From the NCBI GenBank assembly GCA_017435025.1, contig JAFSFU010000043.1, positions 1 through 11,150 of the forward strand: a stretch of 11,150 bases of DNA. Direction: 5' to 3'. The notes under the pieces are model-generated. The model was not told where the DNA came from and did no database searches. It saw only the letters and a list, made by a program, of their open reading frames with translations. How positions within the stretch are numbered: position 1 is the stretch's first letter; each line of letters begins with the position of its first letter. The position numbers were made by a program, and so were the translations under genes. The DNA comes from Lachnospiraceae bacterium. Lineage in GTDB: Bacteria; Bacillota_A; Clostridia; Lachnospirales; Lachnospiraceae. Positions 4,785-11,150 of the stretch are shown in pieces.

Positions 4785-7331
4785 TTAGAAGTTGTTCACC
4801 ACTTTTACGATCATGTCACCGCTGCCGACATTATAACCGCTGCATGCGTAAACTGCGTTGAGCGCTTTTGTCGTGATGATGATCAGCGGCAGTTTTTCGA
4901 AGTCTACATACATTCTTCTGCCCAGTGTCTCCACATTCGGCACAAAGCTGTCGTAGTAAACCTTGATCTTCGGGAATGTCTCAAGAACCTTCTGAACCTT
5001 CGCATTCTCAAGCGCCTCTTTGCTCTTTACCATGAATACAATATCCGCAGACAGTTCGCCGAAGTCGCCCGCCTGATCCAGCATCTCATTTAAGATGTGC
5101 TCCGTCGGTTCCTTACCCTGTTCCAGCCACATGAGAACAGCTTTATTCTTTGTAATCTCGCTACCGAGAACCACATTTCCGTCCTCATCGTACACTTTAA
5201 ATTCGTCCAGAGTCAGGTTGTCCAGCATCTCTGCCAGGTTTGCCTGATATTTTTCCAGCTTCAGAACCTTTGTCTCGCCTTCACGGAGGACGAAGTGATA
5301 TTTATTAGCAAAAATATTGCCGTTAGGCAGCCGGTTGTCGGTGATCACGCGGTACTGACCGCCGGTCACAGAAATCTTAAGCTGGTTGCCGTCCCACTTT
5401 TCATTCTCCAGATCCAATGTCTGGTATTCGCCATTCACAAGCTGACCGATGGAGAAATCCGGCAGGTAAAGGAAGGTCTCGTCATCCTCTTTTTCAAAGA
5501 TGATCGTACAGTCACCCTTCACCAGCACTTCCACCGGAATGAACTGGCCATCCTTGTAATACTCTGCCAGCTGGTTCACCGGATTCATTCGGGATACGAT
5601 ACCCAGTGCACGACAAATATTTACATATAAGATCTTCTTGGACAGCGGACTTGCATTCTTCACAGTCAAAGCGCCCACCGGACTTGTCGTGATCTGACCA
5701 TACTCAATATCCGGATCAAAACCGATATTCTCGCAGATATACGTCCATACTTCCTGAGGATTGCTGCGGAACACTGCCTTCTGCTCCTCCGTGAAATAAT
5801 CGAGGATAAACTGGCGATTCTTTGTCAGCGGTTCAAAGTAAACACGCGGACAGACAATATACTGATAGAACATGTCCTCGTCCTCGCAGGAATATTCCTT
5901 TGTCAGTGTAAGAGCCTCTTTCAGAATCTCGATGTCCACATCTCTTCGGTCTTTTCTGGATAGTGTGAGCAGCAGTTTTTCCTTTTCGCGGGCAGTAAAC
6001 GCCTCATCTTCCAGGAACGCGATCAGATTAGTCACATGGCTTCTGCTCTCGTAAAGAAGGTCATAGATTTCCTGGCTGTAACCGTATTTCTCAACCACAG
6101 CCTTCGCCTTATCTGCATCGAACATATCCGTCACTCTCTGTTCGCGCATGGCATTGGCTGCAGCTGTTTTTTTCATGCAAATTTCTTTCTGCTCTTCTGT
6201 CGGTCTTGCTCCGTTCACAATCTGATCTTTCGGAGCCACGGACACGAACTGCTCCCACTGGTCATAAACCACCGGTTCGATCTTAAGGATCATTTCCACT
6301 GTATCCACATCCGGGGTGAAGATCATCTTTTCATTGTAAATGCCATCTTTCTTTACATGAATATTCATGCTGCCGAGACCGCATGTCAAAGCCGCCTCGC
6401 CATTCTCATCAGTCTCCAGAACTGCCACATGGAAAATGTGGGAATAGTTCAGGACACCAAAACCGACCTGTGCGCCCGGCACAGGATTGCCGTTTTCATC
6501 CTTTACAACTACGGTCAGTTTTTTGGTCACCGCATACAATTTGGAGTTATTGACAAAATTCACCATGCCGCCCTTGGAGATAAATTCCTCTCCCTGCGGT
6601 TCGCCGAAGCAGCGGCTGTGAACCAGCATTGCACGGCTGGATGCGTTGGTGAACCAGCCCTTGTTGAGAACTTCCTCCGGTTCGCATGCACCGAGGAAAT
6701 ACCAGTTGCCGTCACAGTAAACCTCCACCCACGCATGGTTGTCATCGCAGTGAGACCATTTCGGAGCATATATCTGTCTTGCCGGAATACCCATGGCACG
6801 GTATGCGTTAACACCAAAGTTCGACTCTTCACCACAACGGCCGTATGCGGAGTAATAAGCTCCGAGTGCAGAAATGGTACGGATATCTGTCAGCTGGTAC
6901 ATCACGTTCTCTGTATTCCAGTAGTTGATCTCAATGATCGCGTCATGCATGGACATATGATTCACGCGGTCTGCCAGCTGCTCATAAAACAGTTTTCTGC
7001 AGTCGCAAAGCTCCTCCTCATTGACACGAAGATGGAGGACATAGTTTAAGAAAATCCCCTCCGGCACATCTTTCGCAAACGGGGAGTTTGCACGGAGGAA
7101 TACGCCGTGCTCCGCACATGCCCTAAACATCTCAAAATCATAATTTGCCATATCACTGAGCGGGCTGTTGGCGTAGATCCACTGAATCGCAAAGATCACG
7201 TCTTCAGAAACCGTTTTTCCCGCCTCAGCCAGGCACGCAAGAATCTCCTGCTTTTTCACCGCTCCGGCCTTCTCGAGCAGCGCATCAAATTTTACCCGGG
7301 TCGCTTCCACAACCTGTTTTGTAAACATCAT
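4785..7331 (-). CDS. Multidomain transglutaminase-like protein, cytoplasmic
   Basis: An 848-residue protein without signal peptide or membrane segment. The N-terminal helical part (1-110) leads into a transglutaminase/protease-like core: candidate nucleophile C166 in YGRCGEESN, H199 in DDNHAWVEVY, then WYFLGACEPEE (210-220). The third triad residue is usually Asp; here the aligned spot looks like E217, and C216 lies beside it. Residues 270-350 resemble a carboxypeptidase-regulatory-like beta sandwich (VKDENGNPVPGAQV). A second, degenerate core-like stretch lies at about 545-600 (TSPVGALTVKNASP...CRALGIVSRMNP...YYKDGQF) with no clear triad. Residues 725-848 look thioredoxin-fold-like (KAVLMWLEQGKEPTEHILNEM) without a CxxC pair. 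Similar proteins occur in gut Bacteroidetes and Firmicutes; a peptidase or amidase role is plausible but unproven. AGGAGG precedes the ATG at 7331; an ATG at 7328 also fits. cutC lies 63 nt upstream. Confidence 0.88.
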   Translation of the reverse strand: MMFTKQVVEATRVKFDALLEKAGAVKKQEILACLAEAGKTVSEDVIFAIQWIYANSPLSDMANYDFEMFRACAEHGVFLRANSPFAKDVPEGIFLNYVLHLRVNEEELCDCRKLFYEQLADRVNHMSMHDAIIEINYWNTENVMYQLTDIRTISALGAYYSAYGRCGEESNFGVNAYRAMGIPARQIYAPKWSHCDDNHAWVEVYCDGNWYFLGACEPEEVLNKGWFTNASSRAMLVHSRCFGEPQGEEFISKGGMVNFVNNSKLYAVTKKLTVVVKDENGNPVPGAQVGFGVLNYSHIFHVAVLETDENGEAALTCGLGSMNIHVKKDGIYNEKMIFTPDVDTVEMILKIEPVVYDQWEQFVSVAPKDQIVNGARPTEEQKEICMKKTAAANAMREQRVTDMFDADKAKAVVEKYGYSQEIYDLLYESRSHVTNLIAFLEDEAFTAREKEKLLLTLSRKDRRDVDIEILKEALTLTKEYSCEDEDMFYQYIVCPRVYFEPLTKNRQFILDYFTEEQKAVFRSNPQEVWTYICENIGFDPDIEYGQITTSPVGALTVKNASPLSKKILYVNICRALGIVSRMNPVNQLAEYYKDGQFIPVEVLVKGDCTIIFEKEDDETFLYLPDFSIGQLVNGEYQTLDLENEKWDGNQLKISVTGGQYRVITDNRLPNGNIFANKYHFVLREGETKVLKLEKYQANLAEMLDNLTLDEFKVYDEDGNVVLGSEITKNKAVLMWLEQGKEPTEHILNEMLDQAGDFGELSADIVFMVKSKEALENAKVQKVLETFPKIKVYYDSFVPNVETLGRRMYVDFEKLPLIIITTKALNAVYACSGYNVGSGDMIVKVVNNF

Positions 7332-7351
7332 AGCTTTCGCCTCCTATTTAG

Positions 7352-7386
7352 AAAAGGCAAGTCCAATTTTCATGAACTTGCCTTTT
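7352..7386 (-). terminator. Terminator-like hairpin between cutC and the transglutaminase-like gene
   Basis: A perfect 11-bp inverted repeat (AAAAGGCAAGT at 7352-7362, ACTTGCCTTTT at 7376-7386) encloses a 13-base loop. On the minus strand the stem ends in TTTT followed by CTAAAT and then the AGGAGG of the next gene 6 nt later (7340-7345). The T-tract is short and partly inside the stem, so termination is probably partial. Confidence 0.6.
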
Positions 7387-7394
7387 GATTCATC

Positions 7395-8150
7395 TTATTT
7401 GAAAGAATGAACAACTTCCGCACACTCTCTGAATTCCTGCTCATCAGTCATCCAGATATCATATTCGGACAGGGACGGTAAGCCCATGGACACGCTTTCT
7501 TTTCTATATTTCATACCGGAATCAACCCAGCCCACACGACCGGTTGTATGGAACACTTTGATGCCTGTGTAGTCATGAAGCTCCTGAATGTTCCACTTCT
7601 TTACGCCGCAGCCTGCCATAATGTCAATTCTGCCTGCCGCTTTCTCGTAAACTTCCTTCAGACAATCTTTACCTTTGACAACATCGCTCTGCTGACCGGA
7701 TGTGAGGATTGTCTTGCAGCCCAGTTCGATCGCTTTTTCAAGAGTATCGATCGGATCACGGGTCATATCAAATGCACGGTGAAGAGTTACATCCATATCG
7801 CCTGCGCAGTCCATCAGTCTCTTCATTGCTGCCATATCCAGGTCACCTTCCGGTGTGAGGCATCCGATAACAACGCCGTTCGCGCCTAATTCCTTGAAGA
7901 TCTTGATCTCTTCACACATCAGTTCCATCTCATCTTCTGTATAGAGGAAATCACCAAAACGCGGGCGGATGATAACATTGATCTTAACGTCCGGACAAGC
8001 CGCCTTTGCCTGCTTGAAAACGATCGGGGACGGTGTAACGCCGCCAATGGCAAGATGACCACAAAGCTCTAATCGGTCTGCACCTGCTTTTGTCGCATTG
8101 ATACAGGACTGAAGGTTTCCAACACAAGCTTCAATTAATGGTTTGTTCAT
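7395..8150 (-). CDS. cutC: CutC family protein (TIM barrel)
   Basis: CutC was named for copper homeostasis in E. coli, but its biochemical role is disputed and the name should be read as a family label. The 251 residues match the family length. Signature stretches are present in order: GADRLELCGHLAIGGVTPS (23-41), INVIIRPRFGDFLYTEDE (57-74), GANGVVIGCLTPEGDLD (89-105), VTLHRAFD (121-128), ILTSGQQ (148-154) and IMAGCGVKKWNI (177-188). The fold is a TIM barrel in the cytoplasm. Several Cys (C9, C16, C30, C52, C79, C97, C115, C145, C163, C181, C243) are noticeable for a protein of this size. The ATG at 8150 has an AAGGAGA site 8 nt upstream. It is the first gene of a leftward transcript from a promoter at 8220-8248, and the transglutaminase-like gene follows after a partial-terminator hairpin. 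Confidence 0.94.
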   Translation of the reverse strand: MNKPLIEACVGNLQSCINATKAGADRLELCGHLAIGGVTPSPIVFKQAKAACPDVKINVIIRPRFGDFLYTEDEMELMCEEIKIFKELGANGVVIGCLTPEGDLDMAAMKRLMDCAGDMDVTLHRAFDMTRDPIDTLEKAIELGCKTILTSGQQSDVVKGKDCLKEVYEKAAGRIDIMAGCGVKKWNIQELHDYTGIKVFHTTGRVGWVDSGMKYRKESVSMGLPSLSEYDIWMTDEQEFRECAEVVHSFK

Positions 8151-8219
8151 GTCTGAATCTCCTTATTCTAAAAATACATATGTAATGATTGATAGTAACA
8201 TTTTCTCTTCCTATATCCA

Positions 8220-8248
8220 ATTCTACCACGATGTTATTAATTAAACAA
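8220..8248 (-). promoter_or_regulatory. Sigma-A promoter for cutC
   Basis: Minus strand: TTGTTT at 8243-8248, 17-bp spacer, TAGAAT at 8220-8225 (five of six) preceded by TGg, an extended -10. The start would be near 8213, giving a leader of about 63 nt that contains the perfect palindrome TACATATGTA (8175-8184). Confidence 0.55.
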
Positions 8249-8306
8249 TCCTATTTTCCATACATTTCCCCTTATTTTACTTTCACACTTCAAACCAATA
8301 AAGTTG

Positions 8307-8335
8307 TTGCCATTTTTTAACACATATGATATAGT
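8307..8335 (+). promoter_or_regulatory. Sigma-A promoter for the esterase/ATP-grasp cassette
   Basis: TTGCCA at 8307-8312 (five of six), 17-bp spacer, TATAGT at 8330-8335 (five of six) with TGa in front (extended -10). This is the best-matching sigma-A promoter in the window. Start near 8342, leader about 37 nt. Confidence 0.72.
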
Positions 8336-8378
8336 AAATCCATATATCTAAAAACGCAGATGGGAGATTACGACACAA

Positions 8379-9146
8379 ATGGTAAAGAGATGGAAAGTTC
8401 TCTTTCCTGCCCCGACCGGGCCGGAACCGAGACGCGCTTATGTTTATTTGCCGAATTCCTACTATGATAATCCCGATAAGCGTTATCCCGTTTTATACAT
8501 GTTTGACGGGCATAATGTTTTCTTTGACAGAGACGCCACCTACGGCAAGAGCTGGGGTATGAAAGACTATATGGATTTCACCGACACCGAGATGATCATT
8601 GCCGCTGTGGAGTGCAACCACAATCCAGAAAACGGCCGTCTGATGGAATACGCTCCGTTTTCCTACGACGACCCGATCGCCGGACCGGTTCCGGGATACG
8701 GAAAAGCCACAATGGACTGGTATGTGCATGTCTTTAAAAAGGAAGTAGACCGACGTTTCCGCACCCTCCGCGACCGCCAGCACACCTTTATCGCCGGCAG
8801 TTCCATGGGCGGACTTATGAGCCTCTATGCGATTACGGAGTATAACCAGTACTTCTCCGGTGCCGCAGCTCTTTCCCCGTCGATCTGGACGCATCCGGAC
8901 AATATCGAAAATCTGATCCGCGGTGCAAAAATTCGTCCGAATACGAGACTTTATATGGATTACGGCTCCCAGGAGTTCAAGAATCATCCGGGAATGCTCC
9001 GTCTGTTCCAGAAAATGACTTCTCTTTTATTAATGAAGAAAGTATTTCTGACCAGCCGTATCGTTCCTTACGGTGACCACAGTGAAGCCTGCTGGGAAAA
9101 ACAGGTTCCTTATTTTATGGGAACTCTGCTATACGACGTTGATTAA
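8379..9146 (+). CDS. Esterase D-like alpha/beta hydrolase
   Basis: A 255-residue cytoplasmic putative esterase of the Esterase D/Fes-like family. YPVLYMFDGHNVFFD (36-50) is the typical first strand and oxyanion region. The nucleophile elbow is GSSMGG, with S142 as the likely catalytic serine, and H234 in YGDHSEACW is the likely catalytic histidine; the acid is probably D194 or E199 in YMDYGSQE. There is no signal peptide. Members cleave acyl esters such as S-formylglutathione, ferric-siderophore esters or acylated sugars; the substrate is not readable here. The ribosome site GGGAGA is 11 nt from the ATG at 8379, a little long, which suggests modest translation. Phe codons are mixed (about 6 TTC to 8 TTT), unlike the biased ATP-grasp gene downstream. 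It is first in a plus-strand cassette with another hydrolase and an ATP-grasp ligase. Confidence 0.9.
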   Translation: MVKRWKVLFPAPTGPEPRRAYVYLPNSYYDNPDKRYPVLYMFDGHNVFFDRDATYGKSWGMKDYMDFTDTEMIIAAVECNHNPENGRLMEYAPFSYDDPIAGPVPGYGKATMDWYVHVFKKEVDRRFRTLRDRQHTFIAGSSMGGLMSLYAITEYNQYFSGAAALSPSIWTHPDNIENLIRGAKIRPNTRLYMDYGSQEFKNHPGMLRLFQKMTSLLLMKKVFLTSRIVPYGDHSEACWEKQVPYFMGTLLYDVD

Positions 9147-9261
9147 CGTTGAACATACAAATAACAAAAGAACATAATAAATTTAACATAAATAAAAAAA
9201 GCAAAAAAGAAAATCAAAAAAAGAAAAACAAAAGGGAAAAAATCCCAAACAGGAGAAAACC
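9147..9261 (+). other. Extremely A-rich leader before the second esterase
   Basis: By count, 75 of 115 bases are A on the coding strand (65%), with runs of up to seven A, and only 12 G. It holds a possible promoter at its start, a weak GGGA/TCCC 4-bp hairpin near 9234-9246 and the AGGAG site for the ATG at 9262. As RNA most of it would be unstructured. Confidence 0.85.
9149..9178 (+). promoter_or_regulatory. Possible internal promoter for esterase 2 and the ATP-grasp gene
   Basis: TTGAAC at 9149-9154 (four of six), 18-bp spacer, CATAAT at 9173-9178 (five of six). It begins 3 nt after the first esterase stops. In so AT-rich a stretch such matches arise easily, so it is tentative. Confidence 0.4.
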
Positions 9262-10020
9262 ATGGAAATGCAGTATTTCAAGGAATACAGCCCTGCATTA
9301 AACAGAGATATGGAATGCAAGGTGTATGGACATGCCGGAAGGCCGGTACTTTTTATCCCATGTCAGGATGGACGTTTTTTTGACTTCGAAGGCTACAAGA
9401 TGGCAGAAGTATGGTCCCCGTGGATTGAAAGCGGTGACGTAATGGTATTCGCAATCGATACCATCGACAAAGAAACCTGGTCTGACAAATGGGGCAACGC
9501 TGAGTGGCGTATCAACCGCCACGAACAGTGGATCAGCTACATCGTAAACGAGATGGTTCCGTTTATCCAGGCTATGGCTATGGAGAGAAACGGCTGGGAC
9601 AGCGCTCCGGGTATTATGACATTCGGATGCAGCCTTGGTGCCTCCCACGCAGCGAACCTTTTCTATCGTTTCCCGAACCACTTTGACAGCTTGATGGCCT
9701 TAAGCGGTATCTATACATCCGAGTACGGATTCGGTACTTTTATGAACGGTCAGGTATACGAGAACTCTCCGGTTCATTATCTGGCAAATATGACAGATGG
9801 TCATCCGTATATCGATATGTACAACAGAGGCAGATCCGTAATCTGTTGTGGTCTGGGCGCATGGGAACAGCCTGAGACAACAAGAAGATTGGCAGAAATC
9901 TTCCACCAGAAGGGAATCAACACATGGGTTGACTTCTGGGGTGATGATGTAAACCACGACTGGCCGTGGTGGTACAAACAGGTAGTACACTATTTACCGT
10001 GGCTGCTTTACCAGAGATAA
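9262..10020 (+). CDS. Second esterase-like alpha/beta hydrolase (COG4947-type)
   Basis: A 252-residue cytoplasmic alpha/beta hydrolase that is not a close copy of the first. It begins YFKEYSPALNRDMECKVYGHAGRPVLFIPCQDGRFFDFEGYKM, the start typical of the uncharacterised esterase group COG4947. The nucleophile elbow is FGCSLGASHA with S124 as the likely serine, and H232 in VNHDWPWW is the likely catalytic histidine. It is rich in Trp, with a cluster at 234-237 next to the histidine, suggesting a bulky or aromatic binding pocket. AGGAG lies 7 nt before the ATG at 9262, in an A-rich leader that favours strong translation. It ends 87 nt before the ATP-grasp gene, same strand. The reaction is not known; the neighbour suggests hydrolysis or transfer of an ester or amide made by the ligase. 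Confidence 0.88.
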   Translation: MEMQYFKEYSPALNRDMECKVYGHAGRPVLFIPCQDGRFFDFEGYKMAEVWSPWIESGDVMVFAIDTIDKETWSDKWGNAEWRINRHEQWISYIVNEMVPFIQAMAMERNGWDSAPGIMTFGCSLGASHAANLFYRFPNHFDSLMALSGIYTSEYGFGTFMNGQVYENSPVHYLANMTDGHPYIDMYNRGRSVICCGLGAWEQPETTRRLAEIFHQKGINTWVDFWGDDVNHDWPWWYKQVVHYLPWLLYQR

Positions 10021-10107
10021 TCGGTATTGACTCATTGACAACTTTCAGGCAGACAAAACAGCCTGCCGACAAATATATTTATTTCTATAATCAAAAGGGG
10101 ACGACCT

Positions 10108-11150
10108 ATGAAAAACTTAATTTTTATTTCACCAAACTTTCCAACAAACTACTGGATGTTCTGCCGTGAGTTAAAGAAAAACGGCTTAAACGTTCTCGGT
10201 ATCGGTGATCAGCCGTACGATGAGTTAAATCCGGCTTTAAAAGACAGCCTGAATGAGTACTACAAAGTAAGCAACCTTGAGAACAACGACGAAGTATTCC
10301 GCGCAGTTGCATTCTTCACATTCAAATATGGCAAGATCGACTGGTTAGAGTCCAACAACGAGTACTGGTTAGAGCGCGATGCATGGCTTCGTACAGAGTT
10401 CAATATCACAAGCGGTTTCCACACTGAGGATATCCCGCGCATTAAGTTCAAATCCAAAATGAAAGAATTCTACCAGAAAGCAGGCATTCCGACAGCCCGC
10501 TACCACCTGGTTGACAATATTGACAACTGCCGTAAGTTTATCGAAGAAGTTGGCTACCCGGTAGTTACAAAACCGGACAACGGTGTTGGCGCATCCCACA
10601 CATTCAAACTGAAATCCGATGAAGATCTCCAGAGATTCTTCGCAGAGAAGTGGGATGATACTCTCTACATTATGGAAGAGTTCATCAACGCAGAAGTTAA
10701 CTCCTACGATGCGATCATCGACTCCAACGGTGAGCCGTTATTCGAGACAGGTAACGTAACTCCGATGTCCATCATGGATATCGTTAACGAGAACGACAAC
10801 TCCATCTACTACATCGTAAAGGATCTTCCGGAAGATACACGCCGTGCAGGCCGTGCAACTGTAAAGAGCTTCGGTGTTAAGAGCCGTTTCGTTCACTTCG
10901 AGTTCTTCCGTCTCTTATCCGACCACGAAGGTCTTGGCAAAACAGGCGATATTATGGCTCTCGAAGTTAACATGCGTCCGTGCGGTGGTTTCACACCGGA
11001 TATGATCAACTTCGCACACAGCACAGACGTTTACAAGATCTGGGCTGATATGATCGCTTTCGACCACTCCACAGTAGAAGTTGGCGAGCATCAGTTCTGT
11101 GCATTCGCAGGTCTCCGCGATGGCAAGAACTTCGTTATGAACCATGCAGA
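10108..11150 (+). CDS. ATP-grasp carboxylate-amine/thiol ligase, C terminus cut by the window edge
   Basis: An open frame of 347 residues runs off the right edge without a stop. It begins MKNLIFISPNFP and has an N-terminal pre-ATP-grasp domain (1-115), then an ATP-grasp domain of the carbamoyl-phosphate-synthase-like type. VVTKPDNGVGASHTF (152-166) carries the ATP-binding K155 and glycine-rich loop; IMEEFINAEVNSYDAI (188-203) is the hinge and base-binding strand; MALEVNMRPCGGFTPDMIN (283-301) holds the metal ligands E286 and N288 and R290. Such enzymes activate a carboxylate as acyl phosphate and join it to an amine or thiol. AGGGG precedes the ATG at 10108. Codon use is strongly biased, with 24 TTC to 4 TTT among visible Phe codons, suggesting high expression. 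Together with the two hydrolases it forms an uncharacterised cassette; the product is unknown. Confidence 0.92.
   Translation, partial: MKNLIFISPNFPTNYWMFCRELKKNGLNVLGIGDQPYDELNPALKDSLNEYYKVSNLENNDEVFRAVAFFTFKYGKIDWLESNNEYWLERDAWLRTEFNITSGFHTEDIPRIKFKSKMKEFYQKAGIPTARYHLVDNIDNCRKFIEEVGYPVVTKPDNGVGASHTFKLKSDEDLQRFFAEKWDDTLYIMEEFINAEVNSYDAIIDSNGEPLFETGNVTPMSIMDIVNENDNSIYYIVKDLPEDTRRAGRATVKSFGVKSRFVHFEFFRLLSDHEGLGKTGDIMALEVNMRPCGGFTPDMINFAHSTDVYKIWADMIAFDHSTVEVGEHQFCAFAGLRDGKNFVMNHA

Noticed and set aside
6036..7049. Long plus-strand open frame of 337 codons opposite the transglutaminase-like gene
   Set aside because: It lies within a well-supported minus-strand gene and has no recognisable domain or ribosome site.
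10035..10040. Perfect -35 hexamer TTGACA after the second esterase
   Set aside because: No acceptable -10 lies 16-18 bp downstream, so it is not called a promoter for the ATP-grasp gene.
10046..10067. Hairpin CAGGC/GCCTG (or GGCAG/CTGCC) followed by AT-rich sequence, as a terminator between esterase 2 and the ATP-grasp gene
   Set aside because: Only 5 bp of stem and no uninterrupted T-tract; too weak to call a terminator.
10086..10091. Perfect TATAAT just before the ATP-grasp gene
   Set aside because: The start would fall inside the ribosome binding site and there is no convincing -35; the stretch is generally AT-rich.

Overview
The window looks like chromosome from a spore-forming member of the Clostridia, most likely a Lachnospiraceae-type gut anaerobe. 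The pointers are a clear spoVT sporulation regulator, strong AGGAGG-type ribosome binding sites, low-to-medium GC, sigma-A promoters that often carry an extended TGn -10, and a DctP with a Gram-positive lipobox. No RNA genes, insertion sequences, CRISPR arrays or phage genes were seen.

Layout. Everything from 1 to 8150 is on the minus strand; everything from 8379 to the right edge is on the plus strand. Reading leftwards from the divergent region (8151-8378), the minus strand carries: cutC; an 848-residue multidomain transglutaminase-like protein; spoVT with its own terminator; a three-gene TRAP transporter operon in the order dctP-dctQ-dctM with its own promoter and terminator; a stand-alone mazG; and an unrecognised small gene cut by the left edge. 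The plus strand carries two different alpha/beta-hydrolase (esterase-like) genes followed by an ATP-grasp ligase that runs off the right edge.

How the parts work together. The TRAP genes encode a complete sodium-coupled importer for an organic acid; the substrate cannot be read from the sequence. A 15-bp palindrome sits just after the predicted start of transcription, as expected for a repressor site. spoVT and mazG are neighbours-but-one in Bacillus subtilis (spoVT-yabM-yabN), so the TRAP operon may have been inserted into an old sporulation/housekeeping neighbourhood. The esterase-esterase-ATP-grasp cassette looks like a small undescribed metabolic unit that makes and/or cleaves an ester or amide. 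Its last gene shows marked high-expression codon bias, and the middle gene has an unusually A-rich leader.

The most striking non-coding signal is at 4706-4775: a nearly fully paired hairpin of about 68 nt that abuts the spoVT start codon and buries its ribosome binding site. A good sigma-G-like promoter overlaps it so that transcription would begin in the hairpin loop. Read-through RNA would form the hairpin and hide the site; RNA from the forespore promoter could not form it.
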